Of a stretch of 64,000 bases of DNA, positions 24,281 through 34,632 are shown piece after piece. Each line of letters opens with the position of its first letter. Within the stretch, counting starts at the first letter, position 1. The translations under genes and the position numbers were made by a program. The notes below the pieces were generated by a model. That model worked only from the letters and a program-made list of their open reading frames with translations, ran no database searches and was not told where the DNA came from. Source of the DNA: Oncomelania hupensis (lineage: Eukaryota; Mollusca; Gastropoda; Littorinimorpha; Pomatiopsidae); assembly GCA_036898135.1 (NCBI GenBank), contig CM072511.1, forward strand, positions 31,951,686-32,015,685, read 5' to 3'.

Positions 24281-25600
24281 AACTAGAAAGGCAAAACCCA
24301 CATGACTCACATGCTCCATACTGAACTAGCAATAAAAAAGTAAAGGTAAAGGTAGTCCCATAGCCTTGTGGCCGTAGGGGAGCGTGATGTTGGAGATCAC
24401 ACTTATCTTGGGCCAGCGTAATGAGGGTGATGCCCAACTCTCTCCCTCGCTGCTTTACCTTCCCCACCCTCAAGAGAGTAGGTACTCAATCACAGTTGAG
24501 TCAACTGGGGGGCGTTGTTATTTGTCGCTTCACGCCTTAGCGGTCACCCATCCAAGTGCTAACCGCACCGGACGGTGCTTCACTTTCGACACAGTAGCGA
24601 GTGCTCCAACCACTGCACTATCCGACACCCCGAACTAGCAATATTTAACATAAAAATGAGTGCCCAGAAATTTTGTATGGGGGCAGTGGGGGTGGAGTTG
24701 ACATAGACACATTGCTATGCATACAATTTACAAATCAAAAACAGTTATCTTGGGAAGACCTTGACCTTCAGTGACATTGACCTTGGAATGAACTTGACCC
24801 TAACGTGACTTTTAATTGCATGTCTGATCAAATAACCCAATGTTTTTGAATACTATGGGTTAATTATAAACAGCCATTCCACAGTACAATGACCTTTTTT
24901 TTTTAATATGTTGTTGCATGGCCTAAAATTACCTTGACCTTCAAGATCAGCGCAAAAACGGAACAAATATGAAAGATCAATATATCATCTCTAAATACAA
25001 CAAGTTTGGACTTTATATCTCTCATAGTTTAGGGTCAAGGTCACTTCAAAGTACCTATGCTGACTTTGGACAGCTCCAGTGATCTTGACCTTGGAGTGAG
25101 GTTTACCAAATTTGTAAAGTATATGTGTCTCATTGGTATCTTAATCTATCATGCATCAAAGAATCCTATTTTGAATATTAACAACCTAGAAAAAAAAAGT
25201 GGAATTTTGTGAATAAAATGGTAATTTTTAAACTAAAATTTGTTGACCTTGTGACCTTGACGTGAAGTCATTCATTCACTGAACATTAATGAGGTCTCAT
25301 GGGTAAGCATCATCTTACCAAGTTTGGTTGTGCTAGTTGAAATAGGTTATGAGTACTTAGCCACTTTAAAGTTTTGCACAGAGAGTACAGGCGGAGGTCA
25401 GCGGACGGCGGACAGACAGACGGACTGACGGAATTTTTTTTCGATGTCATTTTGGGAGTATTTAGGACTCGTCTAGCACAGATTTGCAAAATTCTAGAAT
25501 TTTTAGGACTCACATCGCACAGATTTGCAAAAAACTGGAGTTTTGTTTTTGGTAAGTAAACTAACCCTAACATTGCTATGCATGTGAGTCAAAAAAGCAT
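24281..25600. repeat. TGACC-rich dispersed repeat, copy A
   Basis: About 1.0 kb after excluding a SINE inserted at 24335-24631. It aligns collinearly with 31929-33345: AACTAGAA-GGCAAAACCCA at the start, CAACAAGTTT-GACTTTATAT and AGGGTCAAGGTCACTTCAAA in the middle, CAGACGGACTGACGG and CACAGATTTGCAAAA near the end. It is studded with TGACCTT half-sites. TCAAGGTCA, the extended monomer site of ERR/FTZ-F1-type nuclear receptors, occurs exactly at 25035-25043 and, on the other strand, at 25252-25260. No coding capacity. The class is unknown and could be a non-autonomous DNA element. Confidence 0.8.
24335..24631 (-). mobile_element. Composite 5S-rRNA/tRNA-like SINE with 12-bp TSD
   Basis: A 297-bp minus-strand SINE between perfect 12-bp repeats GAACTAGCAATA (24323-24334 and 24632-24643). 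Read on the minus strand, it starts with a tRNA-like head whose A-box-like TAGTGCAGTGG is at 24610-24620. A 50-nt block (24540-24589) then aligns with animal 5S rRNA from its A box through the C box (GGTTAGCACTTGGATGGG, GACCGC), about 39 of 50 positions by eye. The body follows and ends in an A/T-rich tail with a TTTACC-unit repeat. The paralogous repeat at 31.9 kb lacks the insert, giving an empty site. 5S heads define the SINE3 class; the extra tRNA-like block is tentative. Confidence 0.85.
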
Positions 25601-26915
25601 TTCTTGGTCATTTCGCACATTCGTAAATGCGATAAAATATTATGTAAACACATTCACAGTGAAAATGTTGTACGTATGACAAGCATCTATACAATAACAC
25701 GTTTGAATTGCATCCGCAAAATGTTTAAACACACAGACAACCAAATCTAACGAGTTCGAACAAACCTTTGGAAACAAGTGATTCAATACATTTCAGATTT
25801 CAAAGCGCCAAAGCCACACCAAGTGTAGAACAGGTAAATTTCGAAGTAACAGGCAAATTGAAAACGCATTAATAGGTAACAGCTAACAAGTGCTGGGCAA
25901 ACAGTCTGCATTCATTACTCACTGACTTTACAGGTCATCCAGAACATCAAAGTTCCCCTAACAAAAAAGCAGTTTGCTTTGAGGAAAAAAAAAACGCATT
26001 ACCGAACTCAGTTCAGGATGGGTGTAGGTAAACAGTAGGCTTTTCCTGCAGCGACTAAAAGCTGTATACTGTATTTGTATGTCCTGGACACAGACCGGCA
26101 CCTGGCCTAGTCTTAGAACAACCTGACCATCATCAGATGAGGTCGACTGTTTCTTGTGTAAAAGGCACATTATCCTCCAACTGTCGCTCGAAGCTAACAG
26201 AAAACCTCAGGTGGCACATTTTCTAAACATTCATCAATCCTACGTGTACTAACTCACATCACTGAAATGTCAATCATTCTAAATACATGTACTAGCGGTT
26301 TACTGAGCCTAAGCCTGTTAAAATCTTCGAGTGGGTATTAAACACAGATCCCAAAACGTCTGGATGCTTCCCGCTACCTGACGATGTAATGACCGTCTTC
26401 AATCGCAAATGTACTACAACTTTCAAGCACGCAGGCAGTATATAGTAAACCCTTGCAATTTACAATCAGTTCTTCTATGCCCTTAATATAATAAATACAA
26501 AACCATAATAATGATGTGATTTGAAGTATTCTGGCTCTTTCCTAGTATCTTCTGAATTACATAGTTCATCCTTTACGCCCATATAATAAATTCATCATAC
26601 TAATTGTGATATTGTAACATGATGTAAGCAACAATAATTATTATGACTTCCGTCTGATTCCCTGCCTCTTGCCAATAATAGACATTATATAAATACTGTG
26701 ACACGTGAACGTGACGACGTTATTTGATAACTAAGCTTCCAAGGGTCTGATTTCGATAAATTAATGTGGATGGCACATACTTATTGTCAACAATAACAAT
26801 CACAATAGTTATAATTATGACTCAAACGATAAACAACCAACTCAAATGCTTTATGTTTGTGCAGCGCACAGAATATGTCCTTGCTTTTTCTCGATGATAG
26901 TGATTCGGCAAGCTA
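25601..26915. other. Non-coding stretch
   Basis: AT-rich DNA without recognisable gene or repeat. Open frames are under 100 codons and without signature. Confidence 0.4.
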
Positions 26916-26925
26916 GCCAGACGAT

Positions 26926-27126
26926 TGTTGTTGTTGTTTGTAGATTATAGTCACACGACACTTTCGCATATAGGTGACTACTGGACCGATTTATACTGAC
27001 ACCAGCGGGCCAGTTGTTGGTAAAGGGGAAAATAATATGATCACACGTTGACCAATCCGGGATTCGAACCAGCGACCTTTCGGTTACTAGCAAGACGCTC
27101 TTACCAACTGAGCTACCCGGCCCCTT
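26926..27126 (-). mobile_element. tRNA-derived SINE, copy A, with 10-bp TSD
   Basis: Minus-strand SINE of about 200 bp. The head is tRNA-like: GGGCCGGGTAGCTCAGTTGG with a consensus A box TAGCTCAGTTGG (27104-27115) and B box GGTTCGAATCC (27060-27070), spaced as in a tRNA gene. The anticodon arm does not pair cleanly, so this is not a functional tRNA. A unique body of about 110 bp follows and ends in a (CAA)n tail. Flanks GCCAGACGAT at 26916-26925 and 27127-27136 form a perfect TSD. RNA polymerase III transcription from the internal boxes is expected. The body appears identical to copy B, so both are young. Confidence 0.92.
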
Positions 27127-27136
27127 GCCAGACGAT

Positions 27137-28444
27137 GATTTAGAGTCTCCCTTTTAAACGATGACTTCGCTAACCTTGCCCCTGGTCTTTCTATAACTTC
27201 TGAACCATACAACGATATGAGTAGTACTATGATTGCGTCATCTAACCATAGATGTGTATAATGGCAGGCCTTCCTAGGAAGACAACTATTCCCAAATAAT
27301 AATTGTGGCTACGTCCAAGGAAAGACACGATTTCAATAATCTTGGTCTTCTCTTTTCTTTTCCTTTTCCTTTTCTTCTTCTCCCGAATCAACCTAAAAAG
27401 ATGACAAATCTCTGATGAATAAAAGCTAACTGAATGACGACTAAATAAGATGACTGCATTCGATCACTCCATAATTTATTTAAAATGACTGTGTTCACGC
27501 ACTTCATAAAACAAATACTAGTCATGATTGAGACCGGCCCGGATTGACGGAGATAAGAGGAAGCACAGACTTTGGAGGAAGGGAGAACACGAACTCCGTA
27601 AAGGGTAAAAATAAGGAGAGATGAAGAACGCCAGTAGAGGGGAGGAGGGGAAGAGGAGTCCAGCCGGATGATTAAACAACGGGTCCAGGCTTGGGTTTCT
27701 AATTATGGCTAGTGGACTATGGAGGGGAGAAAGGATAGCCTTTGAACACGCGGAACGGTCCACTCAGGTTTACGAATTAGGGCAGTGGGACGACAACCTG
27801 TTTAACCATGCTACGGTCGTCACCATTCACAACGTAGCAGATGCGATAGTCACATTTTACATAAAAGTATCGTATTTTCAAAGAAAAGGGTCAATATTTC
27901 AAGTGTGTGCCCTTGCGTCAATTTTACCAGGCTGAGTAAGAACAGGAGCCACACTACTGTATCAAATAAGCAGTATTACGTAATAGATTAGACCAACAGA
28001 TAAGCAGGTCGTTATCGGTGGAAGAGGTGTAGGGATTTGGTGGGGTGAAGTGAGAGGTGGGAGCGGGAGGGTTACACGTACAGACATTAATTAAACCAAC
28101 CATCTAAAACCAGATTAGCAATGGGTGTTTACGAAACAAGTCGCGCGAATGAGCCTTCGGTACGCTTGCTCATTTACCCATTCAAAAGTTCGGTTGACTG
28201 TTTCGTCGTGCGACTGTTCCGTGGCCCTGGACCGACGTATTTACCGGCTATATGTATTCACAACCTCTTTTCATATTCAGTTTCATCCTACAAATTATCA
28301 TTCTCTGTATAATGAGTCACGGAAATTATTGGGGAAATAGATTCGAGTTATGCTGACAACATCAAGAGCCGCCTGAACGTGTAAACGTCTGCGCCAAGTC
28401 GCGCATCAAGATTTCTTCGATGTAAAAGTTGAAGCGAAATAAAT
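27137..28444. other. Non-coding stretch
   Basis: No recognisable gene. A short TTTTCC-rich tract lies near 27350-27380. Open frames are short. Confidence 0.4.
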
Positions 28445-28474
28445 TGTCTTATGTCTTATGTCTTATGTCTTATG
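28445..28474. repeat. (TGTCTTA)n heptamer array
   Basis: Four perfect heptamers preceded by GAAATAAAT. This could be the 3' tail of a + strand retroposon, but no body was recognised. Confidence 0.8.
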
Positions 28475-28783
28475 AACACAGGATCCCCGGGGGAGTCAGA
28501 ATGCAGTTACCGTACAACTATATAATTCTACTGGCATCACTTGAGAAAAGACTACCTTGCGAATGGCTCAAATTATGCGAGGGTCCGCTAATGGTTGTAG
28601 GTCCATGGATCAATCCCGAGGTGTTCCCACCCACCTACCCCTCTCCTTCCCCTCTCACCCCGCTTCAACAAACAGTATGCCACTTTAATGTTTGAATATT
28701 TCTCTGGTTTTCAGTAATAAATGATGAAGTCAGCGTTCTGTTCCTTCAGTGCCGCAGCAGGAGCACAGCAAAGAACCGGTTCG

Positions 28784-28838
28784 TTTAGTACCACGGACCT
28801 TTATTATAATAATTGTAATAAAGGTCCGTGTTTAGTAC
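28784..28838. mobile_element. 39-bp perfect palindrome flanked by 8-bp direct repeat
   Basis: Arms CACGGACCTTTATTA (28792-28806) and its exact reverse complement (28816-28830) surround a 9-nt loop. TTTAGTAC lies directly on both sides (28784-28791, 28831-28838), as a target-site duplication would. An 8-bp TSD is typical of hAT-type transposition, so this may be a minimal hAT-like MITE or an excision remnant. Only one copy is present in the window. Confidence 0.65.
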
Positions 28839-28967
28839 ACAGTGGCTTGGTACTGGTAAACTCGATCACTTGAACACAGGCGGATCTTCTTTATTATAAG
28901 TTCTGTATACAAAGACAGACAGGACATGTTATCTTTGGGACTCGACCTCGCAACTACTGAAAATGGT

Positions 28968-29167
28968 TGATGTTGTTTGTAGATTATAGTCACACGACAC
29001 TTTCGCATATAGGTGACTACTGGACCGATTTATACTGACACCAGCGGGCCAGTTGTTGGTAAAGGGGAAAATAATATGATCACACGTTGACCAATCCGGG
29101 ATTCGAACCAGCGACCTTTCGGTTACTAGCAAGACGCTCTTACCAACTGAGCTACCCGGCCCCTCTG
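28968..29167 (-). mobile_element. tRNA-derived SINE, copy B, with 11-bp TSD
   Basis: Second copy of the SINE at 26926. By eye the body matches it base for base across about 190 bp, including the A box (29143-29154) and B box (29099-29109). The tail carries CAACATCAA in place of pure CAA units. TSDs are CTGAAAATGGT at 28957-28967 and 29168-29178; with one mismatch they extend to 14 bp. Different TSDs show an independent insertion 2 kb from copy A, in the same orientation. Confidence 0.92.
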
Positions 29168-29178
29168 CTGAAAATGGT

Positions 29179-30236
29179 AACCTTTCGCTGTGCTAAATAG
29201 TATGCCCTGACTTAAGGATGCGGTGGGGCCAAAGCCTGCCAAACTCGGTAATTGCTAGCTGTTGCTTCTGTCAGCAAGGCGTACACAGTAGGCTCAATAT
29301 TGCTTCCCAAAACCACCTGCTGCTTGTTTGAATTGGAGCACCCTCTGTAACAGATTCCTATCATCACCCTGGAAAGGTAAAGGTTAATTAATTTATAAGT
29401 AATCATCACTAAAGAAAATCAGGACCGAAAGTTAGTGTTTGTGCAACTGTCGCGGCAAAATAATTTTCACCTCGCCCAGACAGAGTAAATGTTCGATCTG
29501 ATTAAGACTCCGAAAACGTCGTTATTCCATATTCACTGAGATGGGCTCCATTTTGGCTGAATAAATTCGGTTCAGTATTCACTGGGGGTATAGTATCTAT
29601 TGTACTAATATTGTGGATTTGACAGAGAGAGGCTAAAAGGAGTTGTATTGCGGCAACAAAGGAAGCTGTTGGAGACAACGTGACTGTACCGCACGCAGTT
29701 GGGGCCCTCTCCTAGACGAACGCCACTTGACTATTGTGAGGGATGGCAAAGAGCCGGAAGAAAAAAAAGATTTCTCCGTTCTTTGAGGATATTGTGAAGG
29801 TCTTTGATAGAACGGCAGTCTCCCTATTCTGTCTTGAAAGACAGCACTGGAGGCCAAGAAACCCGAACCTCGGCGGAGGCTAGGTCAGAGACCTTGCCAC
29901 TCTCACCTGTCTCCTCTAGCTCTGTCACCTGTTGGAAGAATACCGTTCCCGACCTGCTGCTTTTCAGCTAATTTCAATCCTCCCTATCCTCTTCCTGGCT
30001 TAAATCCTTCCTCTGTGTTTCTTCTCCTCTTTACAAGATTTAATGTCAAACGCCCCACTATTATTAAAGTAAACACTCCAAATCTTTCATTGCCAATCTG
30101 CACGCGCAACAGCTCGAACGGATCTTAATAATTTTGTAATCCCATCGCACGATCAGTTTAATCTTATTGTAACTATCAGTTTAAACAAGAAGATGTAAAT
30201 GATTTTATGGATTCCAAAGTCCATGGGACATGAAAA
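29179..30236. other. Non-coding stretch
   Basis: No recognisable gene, RNA or transposon. Open frames are under 90 codons. Confidence 0.4.
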
Positions 30237-30480
30237 TTGCATCATCATTATCATCACTGTGGTCGTCGTCATTATTATCACCATCTTCATCCTCATCTGC
30301 CTCGTCGTTGTCATCATCGTCATCAACATGCTCATCATCATCATCATCTTCTTCATCATGATCATGATCATCTTCTTTTTATTATTCTTCTTCATCATCA
30401 TCATTATGATCATGATCATCATCTTCTTTTCCTCATGATCATGATGATCATGATCATCTTCTTCTTCTTCTTTTTCCTTA
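30237..30480. repeat. Imperfect CAT/ATC/CTT trinucleotide tract
   Basis: Mixed ATC, CAT, GTC and TTC triplets with several ATGATCAT palindromes, notably CATGATCATGATGATCATGA near 30433-30455. It is low complexity; the I/M- or H-rich open frames are artefacts. Confidence 0.85.
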
Positions 30481-31928
30481 TCACAGTCCTTATCACATAA
30501 TTTCTCTTTCTTTACCGCTCAGCGCCAAAATCGCATGACAAGTGATACACCTGCACACAAACAAGCTTGACTGAGATCGCTTTCACATTCAATTAATCCG
30601 CTAGGGATAAGTTTGTTACTCAAATGCTATTGTGGCCATTCTCCCATCCGCACCGACAGCCGTCTCATGCCCATCCACTGAGGTCGTAATAGGGCTGACT
30701 ATCCAATTGTTTACCCTTGTGGTCAACGACAGGAAGAGGACATCTCCATTATTTCTCAGTCGTCGTTCTTAAACGTTAGCTGGGTAAGCTCGGTTAAATA
30801 CTTACAAACTCTCCTTGCCTACGAAAAAAGCAAAAAAGACAATTAAGTGTTGTCGCTATTTGATGAGAAGAACGATGGGTCCGTAGACAAAAATAGCTGC
30901 CGGTAACAAGAACAGCGTTGTCGTTATTATCTGTAAAGCAGTTTGCTTTCATGTAAAGTTCCACAATAGATAGAGTGGACCAAAAAGGACCTTGACCAGG
31001 TCAATGGGGATTACCTTTTCGTGTACAGTGTGTGTGCCCACCCGAGTGGAAATGCTACTTTCAATTGATGTGGATTATAAATCTTTTTCTACACCTAACC
31101 TTGCCCAGGTGAACGATAAACTGAATCCCATCTTTGCCGCATAATGAAAAATGCACTAAGTTGAATACAAGATGTTACCCGTAAATACCTAGTGTGTTAA
31201 AACGATGGAAAAATTCGTGGTCAACGGACCATAAACATGAGCAACCAAAAGACCAGCAGACAAACGCAAAGAGGGAAAAGCAGTTATTTCTCCATCCCTA
31301 CCCTAGGATAAATACTACAGTATGTGGTAAGAACACACACACACACACGCACACACACGCACATGAGATTTAAAAGGCAGTGGTACCCATGTCATTGTGC
31401 ACTATAACAACAAGGCAATATGGCTTCGAAAGTAATAGTAACACGCAAGTACTTCGTACATTATTATCAAAAGAGTATGGGTTCTTGGCATTTTTCACCA
31501 CTTAATCTGTGCAAATTGTTCAACCTTTTAGTTTCGTTGAGCCAACAAGATTAGTCGAATTTATTGACGATTATATTTGTAATGACACTGGCAGCGGTTC
31601 AGAAACGAGAAAGAACGCTATAGGAACCATAAGGAAACAGTTTTGTGTTAATCGCATAATAAAGCTGATTTCACCTGGGTCGTACTGTACTGTATTATTA
31701 TGCTGTAATTTACGTCAGTATTGTATTGTATTGTACTGTATATCTTTCAATCTCAAATCTCTACTACTTGTATTACTAAACCAAAATCTACCTACAACCA
31801 AGAAGACCTGATTTCGACGTTTCGTCACAAGTTTCAGCGAGCTATTCAACTCAACACATCTGATTACCTTTTACCAGGAATTACAAGGAGCTAGTGGCAT
31901 ATACGGCTTCCCGAACCCTTAACCCAAG
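30481..31928. other. Non-coding stretch with a (CA)n and a TGTAT tract
   Basis: A CA array lies at about 31331-31363, and a TATTG/TGTAC pentamer-like tract at about 31683-31741. Nothing else is recognisable. The 100-codon frame at 31509-31811 has no family signature. Confidence 0.5.
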
Positions 31929-33345
31929 CATAACTAGAAGGGCAAAACCCATATGATTAACATGCTCCTTACGGAACTTCCCATATTTAAAATGAAAATG
32001 AGTACCCAGAAAAAAATAAAATGAAACGGTGACATTAAAATGCACAGTAATACCGACTTTGATCTTTCTTGACCTTGAGATGTTCTTGACCTCTGGCTCC
32101 AAATACACTCATGTACGATCAAATAAACTACAGCAAAAATTTTTTTAAACAAGAAAAATCATTGACCTTGGGATGACCTTGACCTTTAGTGACCTTGGGA
32201 TGACATTGACATCAACGTGACCTTTCATGTTTATGTATGATTAAATAACCCAAAGTTTTTGCACAATATGGGTTAAATATACAGCCATGTACGATTACCT
32301 TTTTTAGAAATGTTTTTTGCAAGGCCTAATATGACCTTGACCTTCAAGATCAACGCAAAAACGGAACAAAATATATAAAATATCAATCTATCACCTCTAA
32401 ATACAACAAGTTTAGACTTTATATCTCTCATAGTTTAGGGTCAAGGTCACTTCAAAGTATCTATACGAACCGAATTTGGACAGCTCCAGTGACCTTGGAG
32501 TGAAGTTGACCGAATTTGCAAGCGTGTCTCTTACTGTCGCAATTTAATGTTTGTGACTTCTTTTCTTCTATTCAAGACAGCTGCCTGGGCCACCTCAGGC
32601 TACTGTGCGAGAACCTATATTGTGATTTGAGTCTATTCAGCGGCTCTGTCGTGATCCTCTATCTAACCCCTGTCTCGTACCGCCTCTCTCAACACCTCTC
32701 GCCTGCCTGACATTATCGCCCTCGCATGTCGGGCTTGATCACGGCCAGTTCAAATCACGGCATTTCTTTTGGGCGGTTCCATCAAAGACTCTTCTTCGCT
32801 ATCAAAGTAGATTGTAATGCTGTCACGCTTACAGTATAAGTGTCACTCGTATTCCTCGTAATTGTAATCGTTTCACATGGGTAGTGGGCGATAGTAGAAA
32901 GCCCAGATTTTTTTCACATGCATGCATAGCAGTGTGAGTTTATGTACTCAACCCCCCCCACCCCCCAAAAAAAAAAAAAAAAAAATTTAATTCAAATTTT
33001 TGCAAATTTTTAAAGTATGTCTCATTAGTATATAGACTATCATGCTTCAAAGAATTATAAGTTCAATATTAATAACTTTAAAAAAAGTGAAATCTTTTGA
33101 AAAATTGTCAATTTTTAAAATAAAATTTGCTGACCTTGTAACGTTGACCTTAAGTGAAGTCATTCATTCTTGAGGTCTCATGGATATTCAACCATCTTAC
33201 CAAGTTTGGTTGCGATAGTTGAAATAGGTTCTGAGGTATAAATCCACTTGCAAGTTTAGTACAGACGAATGGCGAACAGACAGACGAACGGACGGCCAAT
33301 TTATAAAAAATATTTTTTGGGGACTAGTCTCGCACAGATTTGCAA
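31929..33345. repeat. TGACC-rich dispersed repeat, copy B, interrupted
   Basis: Collinear with copy A (24281-25600). The left part is 31929-32521 and the right part about 33010-33345; between them sits arm A of an inverted repeat. Exact TCAAGGTCA or its complement occurs at 32070-32078, 32174-32182, 32332-32340 and 32441-32449. Its start lacks the SINE present in copy A, so it serves as the empty-site reference. Confidence 0.8.
32522..33009. repeat. Inverted repeat arm A, inside the TGACC repeat
   Basis: Reverse complement of 33340-33843, about 80-90% identical in the outer 380 bp. Shared blocks include GCCTGCCTGACA, GTCTCGTACCGCCTCTCTCA and GCTTGATCACGGCC. The inner end is a C-run followed by a long A-run and TTTAATT. 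It separates the left and right parts of the TGACC repeat, which are contiguous in copy A. Confidence 0.8.
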
Positions 33346-33843
33346 AAAAATTTAATTTTTTTTTTTGGGGGGGAGGGGGTTAGTACATACATGCATATGA
33401 AAAAAACCACAACAACTGGGTTTTCTAATATCGCCCAGATACGCACATGAAACGAATACAACTACGAGGAATACGCGTGATACTTATATTATATGCGTGA
33501 CAGCATTACAATTTCCTTTGATAGCGAAGAGTCTTTGATGGAACTGCCCAGGTTTTTACTTGAATGCCACACGAAATGCCGTGATTTGAACTGGCCATGG
33601 CCGTGATCAAGCCCGAAATACGAGGGCGTTATTGTCAGGCAGGCGAGAGGTGTTGAGAGAGGCGGTACGAGACAGGGGTTAGATAGAGGATCACATTACC
33701 ATGACAAAGCCGCTGAATAGACTCAAATCACGTCACAATATACGTTCTCGCACAGGAGTCTGAAGTCGACCAGGCAGCTGTCTTGAAGAAGACGAAAAAG
33801 GAGTCACAAAGGCTGCATTGCGACAGTAAAGTTGAACACACAC
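33340..33843. repeat. Inverted repeat arm B
   Basis: Partner of arm A. Its inner end overlaps the last bases of the TGACC repeat (CACAGATTTGCAAAAA). Its outer end reads TTGCGACAGTAAAGTTGAACAC before a CA run. The simplest reading is an inverted duplication of the repeat's 3' end plus flank into the middle of the same repeat. A foldback transposon is the alternative. No ORF. Confidence 0.8.
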
Positions 33844-34217
33844 ACACACAAAAGGAGGGAGGGATCTTAACAGTCAGCGGGCTAAGGTGGACGGGTGAAG
33901 AGAAGACGTCTTAACACATTCATTATCACTGTGCAGTAGTGTTGCGGGCCGGTAGAACCCCGTTATTATCTATTGAAGGTCTCAGCCGAGGCCCGCATCC
34001 CAAAATACCTCTCCTTACTAAGAGCTTCCTCCACACTTAAAACATTATCATGTCTGCACCAAGATGATACAAGTTTTAACGTACTTTTGACAGAAGAAAC
34101 TTAAACGTACAGATTATGAGACATGACACATGTGGAAGACTTCTTACAATAATAATACAGCGCACCAACTAATATACTGTTAAAATACAGAATGCTCTTT
34201 TTCTCATCGATTTTCCT
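33844..34217. other. Non-coding stretch
   Basis: About 370 bp without recognisable features. Confidence 0.4.
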
Positions 34218-34450
34218 TTTAACCAGGCATTGCAAAGACCATCCTGTAAGCCACGGTGCAAAGAGGCAGAAGATGAAATAGACAGGAAAAGAGGTGAGAG
34301 GGCAAAATTTGAGAATGGACTCGCTTGACACTGATCAAAGCAATGAGGGCTGCTGAGGACAGAGAAAGGTAATGCACGCCTCTTAAACGAGCATCAGAGG
34401 TGCCCCAACGACTTTCAAGTTACATGATAGGACAGGATAGAATAGGATAA
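34218..34450 (+). mobile_element. GGATA-tailed retrotransposon 3' fragment (copy 4)
   Basis: Short, strongly decayed + strand copy: the region encoding GIAKTIL, then GAGAATGGACT and the 3' sequence GAGGTGCCCCAACGACTTTC, ending in GGATA/GAATA units. It is 5'-truncated downstream of the RT catalytic core. Confidence 0.85.
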
Positions 34451-34515
34451 AAATAATAAGATCTTTCTCTTACGATTTTCAGGTCTAAAATCAAATTCTT
34501 CGATGAAAAAAAAAA

Positions 34516-34632
34516 GAATTAAAGAAGCCAATCTAAATTTAACATTTTTCTGTCCCTCAATCCATTGTATTTAATTTAAACAATGGATTGAGGGACAGAA
34601 AAATGTTAAATTTAGATTGGCTTCTTTAATTC
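34516..34632. repeat. Perfect inverted repeat, 53-bp arms, 11-nt loop
   Basis: The left arm 34516-34568 and right arm 34580-34632 are exact reverse complements over 53 bp; the loop is ATTTAATTTAA. Pairing continues four more bases outward after one mismatch. A-runs (TGAAAAAAAA) lie just outside both ends. A transcript would form a long perfect hairpin. It could be a MITE, the remnant of an inverted duplication, or a sequencing or assembly fold-back artefact. Most other repeats here are diverged, so the perfection is striking. Confidence 0.9.

Noticed and set aside
24540..24589. Genuine 5S rRNA gene or pseudogene
   Set aside because: Only an internal 50-nt block is 5S-like; it lies inside a 297-bp element with TSD and tail.
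27042..27126. Functional tRNA gene
   Set aside because: The A and B boxes are perfect, but the anticodon stem does not pair well. The same sequence recurs at 29.1 kb with a fixed body, tail and TSD, so it is a SINE head.
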